From contig CAUYUJ010014172.1 in NCBI GenBank assembly GCA_963575745.1, positions 1 to 64,000 on the forward strand: 64,000 bases of DNA, given 5' to 3'. Shown here one piece after another: positions 20,588-31,389 of the stretch. A program made the translations under genes and the position numbers. Origin of the DNA: Prorocentrum cordatum (Eukaryota; Sar; Dinophyceae; Prorocentrales; Prorocentraceae). Every line of letters starts with the position of its first letter. The stretch's first letter is position 1. The notes under the pieces were generated by a model that saw only the letters and a program-made list of their open reading frames with translations, was not told where the DNA came from and ran no database searches.

Positions 20588-21020
20588 CGCCGTCTTCCTC
20601 CTCCTCCTCCTCCTCCTCCTCCTCCATCCCCATCTGTTTCCGCCACCCCCACCGCTTCCACCTCCCCCCATGGAGGAGGAGGAGACAGGCGAGGAGGAAG
20701 ACGACGAGGAAAACGCAGAGGGCCGAGGAGGGTGAGTCAAGGGGGGGATCGAAGGGAGGCAGATGAGCAAACGCCAGATTATCAGTTCAATGGCCGTTCC
20801 AATTCTCCGACTATAGTTCCTCTTCCTCTTTCTGTTCCTCCTCTTCTTTCTCCTCCTCCTCCTCATCATCATCATTGTCGTCATCATCGTCATTATCATC
20901 ATGATCGGCTGCATCCTCATCCTCCTCTTCAACATTATCAATATCAACATCATCATCACACCACCGTCATCATCGTCACCATCACCATGATCATCAGCAA
21001 CATCAATGTCAACATCATCA
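20588..21020 (+). repeat. TCC, GGA and CAT microsatellites
   Basis: A TCC tract (20590-20625), a GGA-rich stretch (20668-20735), another TCC tract (20820-20865) and CATCAT/ATCACC repeats (20865-21020) occupy the place where the rest of the LINE endonuclease and the start of its RT would be expected. Confidence 0.8.
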
Positions 21021-21049
21021 TCAGCGGCGTGTGATACGGTCTGCAGGGA

Positions 21050-21194
21050 GCGTACCATGGTGCAATCGTTCCACGATCCAGCTGCCACCGCGCAGGCTTT
21101 GAGCGACATTGGTTTCTCCGAGCATGTGCGCAACGCAGTGTGATTTGATTGCTAAGTATTCTACTTTACTGGTGGATGCCGGGGTGACCCCACA
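21050..21194 (+). pseudogene. LINE RT fragment, left side of the copia insertion
   Basis: Across two frames one reads FHDPAATAQALSDIGFSEHV and DLIAKYSTLLVDAGVTPH, the region upstream of RT motif B in dinoflagellate LINEs. The continuation MVDDLHQYTSPIVSKESLRG is found at 32233, on the far side of the copia element, so both pieces come from one LINE. Confidence 0.5.
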
Positions 21195-21380
21195 TGTCAG
21201 CATCGCTGTGCATCGCGCGGCCGATGCGATGGTATGTTTACTCTCCTTCACTCGAGAGCGCCTCAATGAAACATGCTGGCGACAACCGAAACGGCTACGC
21301 ACGGAAAATGGCTATACAATGTCTGGCACATAGTGTGTGTAAGGCGCACGCGACTTAGGGGGAGTGGGCAAGGAGAGACA
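21195..21380 (-). repeat. Copia 3' LTR
   Basis: TGTCAGCATCGCT through ATGTCTGGCACATAG to about ACA at 21380 is repeated at 32037-32220 in the same orientation, with scattered differences. Both contain GCGATGGYATGTTTACTCTC and GAGCGCCTCRATGAAACATG. The internal pol frames run on the minus strand, so this is the 3' LTR. The exact inner edge is uncertain by about 10 bp. Confidence 0.8.
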
Positions 21381-21620
21381 GCGGGACCACTTTTCGTGTG
21401 ACAGACATGGGTTCACACCCCTCCTTTCCCTCAGCAACCTCCAGGCTAGCATACACAGAACTCGACCGATCCGGCTCGAGATCTTGACTTCCTGACTGTC
21501 TCTGCATGGCTCTCTTGGAGGCTGATTTCGTCCTGGACTTGAGGTGCTCGTTTAGGGCTCTCTCGCTCATGTGAAGATCCTCGTCTATGAGGGCGAGGGT
21601 GCCCTTCCTGAGAAGGTCGT

Positions 21621-22904
21621 TCAATGCCAACTTCCCCGTAGCAACGTCCCCTTAGTCAAGCAATCTGCTGGCATGAGTCCGTGCGGGACCCATCTGATCT
21701 GCAATCCCAAGGATGATAAGCTGTCCCTGATGACCGACAGCTCTATTGAGTTGCGCCAGTCGGCCTTAATGCCGGCGCTATTGCGGGTTAAAACATCGAG
21801 TACCGACTTCGCATCGACGACCGACACCGACGACGCGCCCTCGTTAAGAGAGCAAACCCGGGAGAGCGCGAGAGAGAACGGGGCCTGGCTGAGGTGCCAG
21901 TCGGGCTTGGCCACGTCAACGAAAAACAAGTCGCGGCACGTGATTTGGAGCCATTGGGACTCTGCCACAGCGGATGACAGACTGAGGGCTTCCGCAGCAG
22001 CAGTCGACGAAAAGGCACGCTTTATTCTCTGGGATATCCAAGGAAAAAGGGGCACTTTAGCTCTGCGATTGCTTATGATACTACTGTCTGCCGCAAGCAC
22101 AAGACACGCTCCATGCGCCCCGCCTCGGCGGGCTGATCCCGGTCCTCCTGCGTCGGACATCGTCACGAATGTGAGTGATGCCGGATCAAAGTGCCAGATC
22201 GTCAATCGCTGGCTGGCCGTCGACTTGAAATATTTGCAAGCCTTACGGACAAGCTGGGCGTCGGCTGCCGTCGGATTCGGCAAAGCCGCACTCTGTAACG
22301 AGGCACAACCCGAAACATCTGGTCGGAATTCTCTGGCAACCCATTGCACTTGAGCAATCATGATCCGGTGCAGTTTGACCTCGCTAGGGGTCAATAAAGA
22401 GGGCGGACCCAAAAGACGACGTCTCGCGAGCCGCATCGGGGTGAATTGTTCCTGGACGTACTTTTCCTGATCGACGCGTATATTATTGTCATGCTGCTTG
22501 ATGTGGCGACCTGCGTGGTCGGCCTGTCCCTCCTGCCATTTTCCAAAATGGACTCGAGCCTGCGTGCTCTCGTTGAGAGAAGCGCGGACAGAAGGATGGG
22601 CCGCGACCAGGAGGTCGTCGACCTCTATCAGAATGACCGCCCTGAACTCACCTTGGCTGGATCGAAGCGACCAGAGACACGGATCAATAAACGATTTTCG
22701 AAAACCGATCGAGCTGAGCCAATCAGTCAACGTCCTGTGCCAAAATTCCGGCGCGTCATTCAATCCGTGCACTGGAACGATGAGCTCCACGAGCTCCCTG
22801 GGGGCCAAATTTAGGCCGTGGCACGTTTCGCAATCTATTGCTCCGTTCGGTCGGTGCAAAAGATCGCTTTGGCAAAACGCGTTCTTTGCATCCGCGATTT
22901 GCAA
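21621..22904 (-). pseudogene. Copia RT (palm to C-terminus) and RNase H
   Basis: The 427-residue frame shows RT motif A (ADAKNAFCQSD), motif B (PVHGLNDAPEFWHRTL) and motif C (ILIEVDDLLVAA, the Ty1/copia VDD form). RNase H follows: VTMSDAGGPGSARR, STAAAEALSLSSAVAESQWL, SVVDAKSVLDVLTRNSA and the typical end RWVPHGLMPADCLTK. It stops 240 bp before the LTR. Apart from the frameshift at its N-terminus it is intact, making it the best-preserved part of this element. Confidence 0.9.
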
Positions 22905-23515
22905 CTTCTAACCAAAGGAAGCAACACGCTGCAAGGTGAGAGGCGCCGTCTCGCTCGGGGGGGTGGAGCGTATACGTGAAGCTCGTCGGAATCTAGGCCA
23001 TGATGGCCCAGGAAGCACCATCTCGACTTTGCCGCGGGGTCCGAACCTACTCCTTCTTGGAGCTTGAGTCTGCGCACCATCCTGGATCCAAGAATACGGT
23101 CTGGGCACCGCCTTCGGATTAGAGCGGCCTCTGAGGCCGGAACCGCACGTGCAGCTCTGGAGCTGAGAGTAGCCCCCCACTCCTTAGCGTTAGAAAAATC
23201 AAACAGCGACCTCTCGCGAGGGGACAGGGACTTCAAGGAGACCTCCGCCCCGCGGCGGGACGGAGGTGCCACGGCGCCGGGCCCCCAGCTTGACTGGTCA
23301 GCTGCGAGGACCTGAATCGGATGGGTGCCCCTGTGCAACCCCGACAAAAAGAGAAAACCAGGAGCACAATTCTTCCCGCAATTGTTCCTCATGCCTTTCG
23401 TCTTCAGCCTGGGCAGACCAGAAGGCAAGACTCTCGGGGGGAAAAACGTCCTCGTCGGCGCGGCCAGAATGGCCCGAGGCCGATGCTCCTTCCCGGGGCG
23501 GCTCAGACGGTCCAT
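22835..23515 (-). pseudogene. Copia RT N-terminal part
   Basis: The frame reads LSPRERSLFDFSNAKEWGA, then SEAALIRRRCPDRILGSRMV, RRLKLQEGVGSDPAAKSRW, CFLGHHGLDSDELHVYAPP. This is the RT start of dinoflagellate copia elements (fingers region, K-SR-V-GF box). It overlaps the next frame at 22835-22904, where one frameshift joins the two parts of RT. Confidence 0.8.
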
Positions 23516-24413
23516 CTCTCTCGGGCGAACGCGAGCCGTCTCTGCCGGAAGTCTGAGGAACCGATGGCGCTAGCGCCTGGAACTCCCTGGACCTCTGGAT
23601 GCACAAAGGGGCGTCGTCGAAAGCTGACCCATCGCCCCTGACGATTGGTCCGGGGGGGGCCGCCGTCCCGGACCGATCCTCGAGCTCAGCGACTAGTTGA
23701 TGCGCCCGGCCTAGAACTGGGGGGCCTCTTTGCTCAATCGGCGTCATCCTGGGAAGAGCGGGGCCGGGCTCGGGAGGATTGACAAGAGGCCTCCGAGGAT
23801 TGGCGTGGGCCCAGTTCACCCCTCTCGCATTCTCTTGGACCGGGGCGGCGGACGAGGACGGGATGGGAGGAGCATCGGAGGCAGAGACCGAAGGAACAGG
23901 AGGAGACAAAGCAGGATGAGACGAGGAGGGAGGAAAGTTCTCAGTGGACCCTCGGCTGACCTGACGGGGCGGTCTCCCAGACGCCGTCGGCTCGGTGGAC
24001 TGGTCGGGAGCTGGCGCCGAAGGCTCCGAATCCAACTCCACGATATCGGGGGCCAGTGGCTCCTGTGATCCGGAAGAAGCAGCGGGGGCCTGAGGAGGCT
24101 GAGGCGGATCGATCCTAGGGAGCGGCTGAGCAAGTCCCCTAGGTGGTTCTTCGTCGACCTCGGATGGCTGATCCCACGCTTCAATAAGCGGGGGGCCCTC
24201 GGACTGGACGTCCACGGCTTCCGTGCGTCGGCCTGGCGACGCCAGCTCCTGCCCAAGTCCGTCATAGGCAGCAGAGTCGGGAAGTTCGCTTCCCAAGTTT
24301 TCTTCCTCGGTAGCAGGGCGAACCTGGGCTTCTGAAGCTTTCAATAACTTGGCTCGCATGGCGATCCAAAGCGTGGAATTCTGCTGAAAACCACAACCCC
24401 TGGCCCGGCCCAC
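23298..24413 (-). pseudogene. Copia integrase C-terminus and Pro/Ser-rich linker
   Basis: It begins LWIAMRAKLLKASEAQVRPA followed by TEEE, the end-of-integrase motif seen in dinoflagellate copia elements. A ~300-residue Pro/Ser/Glu-rich disordered linker follows, then an acidic segment (FWSAQAEDERHEEQLREEL) leading to RT. The start is not a real initiation site, since the polyprotein would be continuous. Confidence 0.65.
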
Positions 24414-25141
24414 CTACTTCTCTGGAGATTTTCGGATCGATTCAGAGCGCTGGCTCGGCGCCAGACATGCGCCCAGGTTCCTGGATGACACAGCTCGTCG
24501 GCGCGCTTCCTGGCCCGGGGGGCGCATGCGAGATGATCGGCAGCATCTATAGACATCATGGCCTTGCAAGCGGCCTCGCGAAGCGCGTGCTTCCGGGCGT
24601 AGGTGGCTGCGGCCGTGCCTCCGCCAGACGCGCCTCGAGCCGCGTCGTCCGTGCCAATCTCGTCGTGAGCGTCGTCTGAGAGAACCGACCTTGGCAGACG
24701 AGGCCTCCCCCCCCAAAAAAAAACACGATGGAACGGCGACCCCCCCCCCCCCCGTGAGAAAAGCGATTTTTTGCCGCCACTGTTTCACAAAGTAAATCTT
24801 CCTTCACTTCAAGATTGGCGGGATGAGACAGCAACGCGGCCTTGGATAAGGCGTCTTTGACCAGGCCTCCATGTCTCTCTCAGCGGCCGTACTCACGTGG
24901 GGCCTCCGAATTGCAGACGTGGTGGAGACTCCGAGATGTTCCAGGCCCCTGGCGGACAACCCAGCGAACTCGGCACCGCCGTCGCTGATGATGACTTCCG
25001 GACATCCTGACCAGACATCCTGAGAGGTAGCCCCCGGAAGGATCGTGCACGACTGACGATTTGACCCGTGGTCGATGATGTTTGCCGCTGGAGTGGCCTG
25101 TCGATCCACTTGCGCGTAGAAAAAAATCTACGGCCACTCAC
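24341..25141 (-). pseudogene. Copia integrase core, fragmented
   Basis: The frame 24804-25109 contains PEVIISDGGAEFAGLSARGL, the second catalytic Asp region of the rve integrase core, followed by LGVSTTSAIRRPHVS and AAERDMEAWSK (Glu region). Later segments in other frames read HLACAPRARKRADELCHPG and GTWAHVWRRASALNRS. An A/C homopolymer stretch at 24712-24755 (poly-C and poly-A in plus view) and several frame changes break it. Role: inserting the cDNA into the genome. Confidence 0.65.
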
Positions 25142-25445
25142 TTGCTAAAACGATGCGTTCGAGGCAAGTGGGCTCGCCTGCGCCATCCTGGGCGCCGTGC
25201 GAGTCACAGGAGGCTGTGCGCCGGGACTTGGAGCGCGCCCGCGGCTGCACGTCCTCCCGGGACTTCCCGATTTTCAAAACCCGAAGGAACTCAGCAAGAG
25301 ACGGGTGTCCAAGATTAACGCGCAGCTTTTCAACTTCCTTCTGGAGCTCCCAGGACAGCTGGGGGTCCGCGGGGCCACGCTGGGGCCTCCCCAACTCGCC
25401 GACCTCGTCGACCAGATCGTCTCCTCGGACCCCTCCGGAGTCCAA
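25128..25445 (-). pseudogene. Copia GAG-pre-integrase segment
   Basis: LQKEVEKLRVNLGHPSLAEFLRVLK is the His-containing zinc-binding region that precedes copia integrase (L-H-x-NxGHP). SREDVQPRARSKSRRTASCD follows where the CxxC pair is expected, with only one Cys left. It is adjacent to the integrase core, in order. Confidence 0.6.
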
Positions 25446-25555
25446 CTCCTGAGTGTCCCCTTGAGGAACCTATGAGAGGGCGCCCGCAGCCTCAGCCAGC
25501 CGGCACGGGCGAGCGCCCAGAGTGGCGCGAGATCAAGCGGCTGCCTCGATGCCCT

Positions 25556-25710
25556 CGGCGAGGAGGCGGAGGAGGAGGAGGAGGAGGAGAAGGCGGAGGA
25601 GGGGCAGGGGGAGTGGGAGAGGAGGAGGAGGAGGAGAAGGCGGAGGAGGCGGAGAAGCAGGAGGGGGAGAAAGGGGAGGCGGAGGAGGAGGCGGAGGAGG
25701 AGGTCGTGCT
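25556..25710 (+). repeat. GGA/GGC microsatellite inside the copia element
   Basis: A GGAGGC/GGAGAA-rich tract of about 150 bp interrupts the minus-strand pol sequence just upstream of the GAG-pre-integrase segment. Four to five frames stay open through it, so frames here are uninformative. Confidence 0.8.
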
Positions 25711-25802
25711 GGGCTGCCCTCGCCCTGCCCGGGCCCTCCAGCGGCGCGCGCACATGATCGCTCTCGCCTTTCCTCGAGCACCTGTCGAGAAGATGCCGAG
25801 AA

Positions 25803-27189
25803 TTAGAAATGAAAGAGGTGGGTCTGCGAGACAGGCCCTGATGAGGAGACCGACAGTCCGTGCTCGCGCTGATCACAGTTCGCGGTGCTCACGCCTGGTC
25901 TCTCAGCCAAAACGCGCATCGAGTAGAGTTCCCAGGAAGACGCTGACTGTGGCTGTTCAGGCCAAAATAGCCTGCCTTTCGAGATCTGACATTCAGCAAT
26001 CTGGGTGCAAAGTCCTAAAAAACCAAAGACCTTCCCTCTCAGCATGAGTGAGCTTATCCGGGCTCATTCTGTGCCAGTTACTCACGCGCGCTATGCTCGA
26101 GGCAGTGCATGGTGGGGTCATCAGAACCATCTCGGGGCGATCTAACTCCAGCATTTCCCAGAGCTCGCGACGATCCTGGACTTTCCGAAAATCGAACCCG
26201 TCTTCAGGCCCATGGCCTGGGACGCGGGAAAACCTCTCCTGTGGGGCTTCTTGGAGACCTTATGAGGGGAGAACACTTCTAAGACCTGGGTGCATCCCCC
26301 GTTGACGCATCTCTCGATCAGCTGCTTGCGGGCCCCCTTACGGGTGGCCCTGATGCTGGGCCCCTCAGACGTTTTCAAAAGCACCTCCCGAATCCTTCGG
26401 GGTACCTGAGTTATGGGAAGAGAGCTGGGGCGATCCAAGGAGACAGGAGATGATACTAAGGCCCAAGACGACAAGATCTGAGAGGAGGCCCGGCTAAGAT
26501 CTTCTAAGGCCCCGGCGAACCGTTCTTGCTCGACTGCTATCCCGAAATCTAAAGGCAGATCGCTGAGGCCATCTGAGGCCGCCTCCCAGACTGCCACTCG
26601 CAGTTGTCGTCGCAAAGCTCCCGAGATAGCCGAGCTTAGGGCCCCGACCAATAGCCCGCTCCACAGTTTATCCAGAATAGCTTGATGATGATAAGGGTTT
26701 CTCTTCTTCGAAGCTGACCCCGATCTGCGCCCTGGCAATGTCGGCCGGAAGTCCCAGCCTGCTGCTGGGGGTGCTCGAGCTTGCGATAGCGATGTGCCCA
26801 AGAAAAGACGAGACCTCGCATGGCTCGAGCTGGCGCCTCGCCCAGCCCGCCGTCTCTGAGATCCGATCCAGATCGATCGAACTGCCGCCTGACATATCCC
26901 AGACTCCGAAATGCCTCTCGCGCTCGAGTGGGATGGGACTGTTCCGAAACCTGTTGGTGATCGTGAAGGCCGATCGCATGGAGATCTTCTCCTCCTTGGA
27001 GATGCAGAACTGATCCTGTATATCTGGTAGGGCCCGATCCTGGGCCTCTTGCTGCAGAGAAGCCACCGCGAACAAAGTGGCACACAACGCATCGCCTCTC
27101 GGAGCACCTTCCGCATGGCCTCCTCCATGGCCACCTCCTGCGCCCCCTGGCCGCCCCCGGGCGAGCGCCGCTTCAATGTTCTCCATCAT
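25803..27189 (-). pseudogene. Copia internal region of unknown function
   Basis: Two minus-strand frames alternate. One (26668-27189) reads MRSAFTITNRFRNSPIPLER, then FGVWDMSGGSSIDLD. The other (26142-27176) has GLSDLPLDFGIAVEQERFAG, then ITQVPRRIREVLLKTSEGPS. Balanced composition suggests real former coding sequence, but I recognise no domain. It lies between the protease and the integrase. Confidence 0.4.
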
Positions 27190-28036
27190 GCTGCTGACGT
27201 CGGCGCGCGTGATCCGAGCCGATGACGGCGGGCCGAGAGTCTGGGCCCGCGACCCGCTGGCGGCAGTCGTCGGCGGCGACTTGTGCCCCGAGCCCAGGCA
27301 CGGCGGAGGAATGCTCGACTTCGCGGCGGTCTGGCGCGTCGGGAGGCTGCTGCGCAGAGGAGGGAGGTACGGCGATCACCTCCTGGTCCTCTTTGGAAAT
27401 CGGACCCTTGACCTTGGGGGCTGCTTCGAAGGCCCTTGACGGCGCCGGCCTGGCGCGGTAGCTCACGTCGTGCGGCTGTGGCTCGGGCTCCATCTTGACC
27501 TCGGGCTTCGCCTTCTGGGCCAGCGCCTCGGCCTGCATCTTGATGGTCTTTCTGTCCTTGCGCTCCTTCTTCCGACGACCGCGGGGCTGAGCTGCCTCGT
27601 AGATCTCCCAGGGGGTCTTGCGACGAATCCACGAGCGAACTGTGCATAGGCCGCAGTGGCAGTAGTGGGCAACTCCGTTCTGTCCGTTGCGCCGGCGGTG
27701 AACTGGATGCTCGCCCTTGCTGGAGTCCTTGGTGGTCGTGTCCTCGTCGAACCGATCCGGGTCCACCACCGGCGAAAGAGTGGTCACGATCCGAGCTTGG
27801 GCGCGCGCGCTGATGAACATGATCGTCTTGAGGAAGAGGCGGCGCTGGGCCATCGAGCTCTTCTGGATGAAGTGACGACCTTCGAGGAACTGCTCCTGGT
27901 CCGCTGGGGCGAGCATCTCGTCGCACTGGATGCGCTGAAGCTCCGTGTCGTGCAAGGGGTCTGAGATCTCCTCAGATTCATCGGCCACCTCGAGATCCGA
28001 GCCCCTCTCCTCCTCGACTGCGGAGAGACCCGTCAC
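27173..28036 (-). pseudogene. Copia internal segment with Cys/His cluster
   Basis: This 287-residue frame is acidic at its start. The middle holds HYCHCGLCTVRSWIRRKTPW, a possible CxC-x2-C metal site, and is followed by a Lys/Arg-rich helix (RGRRKKERKDRKTIKMQAEA). The rest is Pro/Ala-rich. No named family fits. It sits between protease and integrase in the same orientation, so I assign it to the copia polyprotein. Confidence 0.45.
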
Positions 28037-28228
28037 GACTTTGCTCGTCTGGCGCCTCGGAGCCGACAGGGGGCGGGGACCTCGGCGTATAAAATGAGCG
28101 GCCGCCTGGAACGGCGTCTTGATCGCGCGAGGCGGCGTCGCCCGCCGGTCCTGAGCAGCGCTCTGAGTTTACGGGAAAGCTGGAAAGCTGACGGTCCAGA
28201 TTGCCGGCTCGGCTTGAGCCTAAAGTAG

Positions 28229-28975
28229 CTAAGGGGGCTGACCGTGATGTCCCATCTGCGGCCCCCGATCCGTGGACCCGCTGTCGAGACTGGAGGAAAG
28301 AGGGGGGGTGGGGGAACTCTCACTGGCAACTGCAGCGCGCTGCCCCTCCCTACTGTCCTGGGTGATGAAGGGCAGAAGGCGGCGGGCCAGGTCGTCGCGG
28401 GGCCTGGAGTCCTCGGGCGGGCAGCCGACGAGGGAAACGGCTCGATGTCCAGATGGAAGTCGATGTAGCCCAAGATCCCTGCGCCCCTCGCCAACTCCGA
28501 CCGACATCGCATCCGCATTCATGTTGTCGACCTTGGCCCTGAGAAATTCCAAAAACTTGGCGGGTAAAAGCGGGGGGCAGGCATGAGGTAACACTAGAAA
28601 CTCAACTACCCCGCAGCCGGACATCGCGACTGGAACTGAAGCTCGCCCCACTGGCTTGACCCTTCCTCCATCTCCGCATGCAGGAGGAAGATCAGTCTCG
28701 TCGTATGGGACATGACCCTCGTTGTCCAAGCGATTCAGCTCCTTCCGAAGGTGCTCGAAATTCGGCTTCCAGACTAGCGCAGATCCCGCAGCGGCGCCCA
28801 CCAGAGCGCACTCCATCAGGTTGTCCATGGTCAGCTCGCGAGAGACCTCTACCAGCACGAGTGCGAGCGGGTCTGCGCCCTCCGGCAGCCAAGCGCCGCC
28901 GGCCAGGTAGTCGTCGCACATCCGGCACTCGTCCTCCGAGGTGTTGAGGAACGAGAAGCCGTCGAAGTCACGCAC
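28229..28975 (-). pseudogene. Copia aspartic protease, catalytic site lost
   Basis: Residues about 45-160 follow the retropepsin layout of dinoflagellate copia elements: a flap-like CGDGGRVKPVGRASVPVAMS, then VVEFLVLPHACPPLLPAKFL and VDNMNADAMSVGVG. Where ALVDTGA is expected the frame has ALVGAAAGSALV: GGC-GCC stands in place of GAC-ACC, two transition changes that remove the catalytic Asp and its Thr. The C-terminal half is low complexity. Role in an active element: cleaving the polyprotein. Confidence 0.55.
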
Positions 28976-28981
28976 ATTAAA

Positions 28982-29296
28982 CTAGAAACGGTCGTTCACG
29001 TCTGTCTTCTGAGCTGACTTCCGTTCTTCTTTTATGCGATCCTCCTTCGACCTGCAACGGTTGCGGTGATCTTCCTTCCAATGGCGTTTCTGACCGCAGC
29101 TTGCGCGCCGCGGCCTCTTTCTGAAGTCGCTCTCGCCGATCTTCTTGCGGCGGCGATCGAAGAAATTGCGGTCGATCCTGCGTGCGTTCTTCATTTCCTT
29201 TGACTCCTTCCACGCGCGTTTCTTTCTCGTCTCGACGAGCTGAGCAAACGCACGAGATGCTTCATCTTCCGAGAGATCCTGCTGATCCAGAGCCAT
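28982..29296 (-). pseudogene. Copia gag C-terminus with zinc knuckle
   Basis: The frame reads AFAQLVETRKKRAWKESKEM, then a basic stretch and CGQKRHWKEDHRNRC, a CCHC-like knuckle in which the second Cys has been replaced by Lys. It ends seven bases before the protease frame. Nucleic-acid binding in the capsid is the expected role. Confidence 0.6.
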
Positions 29297-29392
29297 CAGG
29301 AAACCCTTGGCTTCCGACTCGCCGAACTCCGCTTCGTAGATATCTGCCTGTACTTCGGAGCTCGTCTCGGGCCCCGCCTCGACGTCCTGCGC

Positions 29393-29821
29393 CTACATGG
29401 AGGCCCTGGAAGCTGCAGCGGGTGAAACTGTTTCTCCAGTCGAGACGTCCAGGTTGAGAAGTGCCGATCGCATGGGCATGGCGCCTTTTTTTCCGGCGGC
29501 CAACGTGGCCAAATTGATTCCGTTCCGATGAGAAAGCATCGCGCCCTCTTCGTAATATCGAGCCTTGATAGAATCCGCAAGCGTAAGTCCGGCAGTCTCT
29601 GCCTGCAACATTTGTCCGTCGCGTCGCATGACGTAATCAGTGATGCTTTCTCCCTTTTTGATAACGTAGTCGAATAGCGCTGCGTTCTGCATCTGTCGAT
29701 CTTTGTCTCCTGGACGCTCGCCTGAGAGTGGTGTTAGGTGCCCCGCTATCCCGTCGACGCCAGACTCGGTAAACGGCGACGGCCTGATCGTCTTGAACTT
29801 GGCCTGGAGGTCAAGAGGCAA
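29393..29821 (-). pseudogene. Copia gag core
   Basis: GESITDYVMRRDGQMLQAET, then LADSIKARYYEEGAMLSHRN and GINLATLAAGKKGAMPMRSA form the helical gag core characteristic of dinoflagellate copia elements (GES-TDY, EGA-LS-N, NL-TL-G). A frameshift separates it from the knuckle segment. Confidence 0.7.
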
Positions 29822-29889
29822 GGTCTCGAGCGCTCGACCTGCTCGTGGATCGGACTTGAATGCTGTCCCGCGCGTCCAGGCGCGCAGAT

Positions 29890-31380
29890 TGTGAGCGTCG
29901 GAGGTGAGGGGGTAGGATCGAAGTGAAACGGAGAGCCCCCCACCAGGAAATCGGTTCCGGTTTCACGTTCGCGCGTGCCGCGCGAGCGGGCGAGGCGAAG
30001 CTGCGTGGGCGGGCGAGAAGACAGTCTCTTCTGGCTGAGGCGCGACCGGACCAGGGGATTCCTGACCAGGGGCCTGTGGCGCGCGGCTCCCCGCCGGCGC
30101 CCCGCCTCCGGCTGAGGCGCGGCCGCGCCAAAGGACGGTGGCGCGCGGCGCCCCGACGGCGCCCCGCCCCCGGCCGAGGCGCGGCTGGACCGAATGATTC
30201 CTGACCGGGGGCTGGTGGCGCGCGGTGTCCCGCCGGCGTCCCGCCAGCGTCCCGGTGGTGCCCCGATGTTGATGAGAATGATGTCGATGATGTTGATGAG
30301 GATGGTGATGATGATGGAGAAGGTGGTGATGAAGATGGTGCCCCTGTGATGGTGATGATGTGGACGAAGTTGATGTTGATGAGGATGATGCTGATGGTGG
30401 TGATGATGATGGTGTCCCGATGATGATGGCGTTGGTGATGAGAACGTTGCTTCGGATGATGATAGTGTCCCGATGCTGATGATGACGTTGATGATTCGGA
30501 TGATGTTAGTGATGATATGATGATGATAAAGATGACGATGATAATGTCCTGATGGTGATGATGATGTTGATGCTGATGCTGCTGATGATGATGGTGATGA
30601 TGATGATGGGGTCCCAATGGTGATGATGTTGGTGATGTGATGATGGCGACGCTGGTGTCCCCATGATAATGAGGTTGATGCTGAGGACGATGATGAGGTG
30701 ATGGTGGTGGTGCAGATGATGGCAGCCCGATGATGGTGACGAGGATAATGCTGATGTTGATGATGATGGTGTCCCGATGATGATGATGATGGTGATGACG
30801 ATGACGATGATGATGGTGCCCCGATGATGATGATGATGTTGATGATAATGTTGCTGATGATGATGGTGCCCCGATGATGATGATGTTGATGATGTTGTTC
30901 ACGATAAGAATGAAAAATAATGATATTGATGGTGGTGTTCCGGTGATGATGACGATGGTGGCCCGATGCTGAAGATGTTGAAGATGATGGCGATGGTGGT
31001 GCCCCGATGATGATGACGATGATGATGTTGATGATGCTGGTGATGAGGTGATGACGATGATGGTGTCCCGATGATGATGATGTTGATAACGTTGATGCCG
31101 ATGGCTTTGATGATGATGCTGTTGATTATGAGAAAGGTCGTGCCAGCGATAGTGAGATCGATAGTGAGACCGAATGTGACATCGATAGTGAGATCTATAG
31201 TGAGATCAATTGTGATATCGATAGTCAGATCGATTGTGAGATCGATCGAACGAAATGGATCGAGCGAGATCGATTGTGAGATCGATCGAGTGAGATCGAG
31301 CGATCGAGACTGATAGTAGGATCGATAGTGAGACCGATCCCGAGACCGATCGAATGAAACGTTTCCCCCCCCCCCCCCCG
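29890..31380 (+). repeat. GAT-type minisatellites inserted in copia gag
   Basis: 30265-31125 consists of GATGATGTTGATGATGATGG-like phrases punctuated by TGCCCCGATGATGA or TGTCCCGATGATG every ~60-100 bp. 31130-31350 switches to a GAGATCGATAGT dodecamer-like repeat, many with GATC. A C-run (31365-31379) follows. 29940-30260 is GC-rich, with repeated GGCGCGCGGC and CCCCGC blocks. The gag core lies on one side and the gag N-terminus on the other, so the expansion happened inside gag. Confidence 0.8.
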
Positions 31381-31389
31381 AACCTCCTC

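Noticed and set aside
21021-21302. Minus-strand frame resembling copia RNase H (STSKVEYLAIKSH)
   Set aside because: It overlaps the LTR and LINE RT sequence on the plus strand, which explains the region better.
28205-28225. DinoSL-like string on the minus strand (TTAGC, then GGCTCAAG)
   Set aside because: Only the last eight bases match cleanly; it lies inside the copia element with no 5' end nearby.
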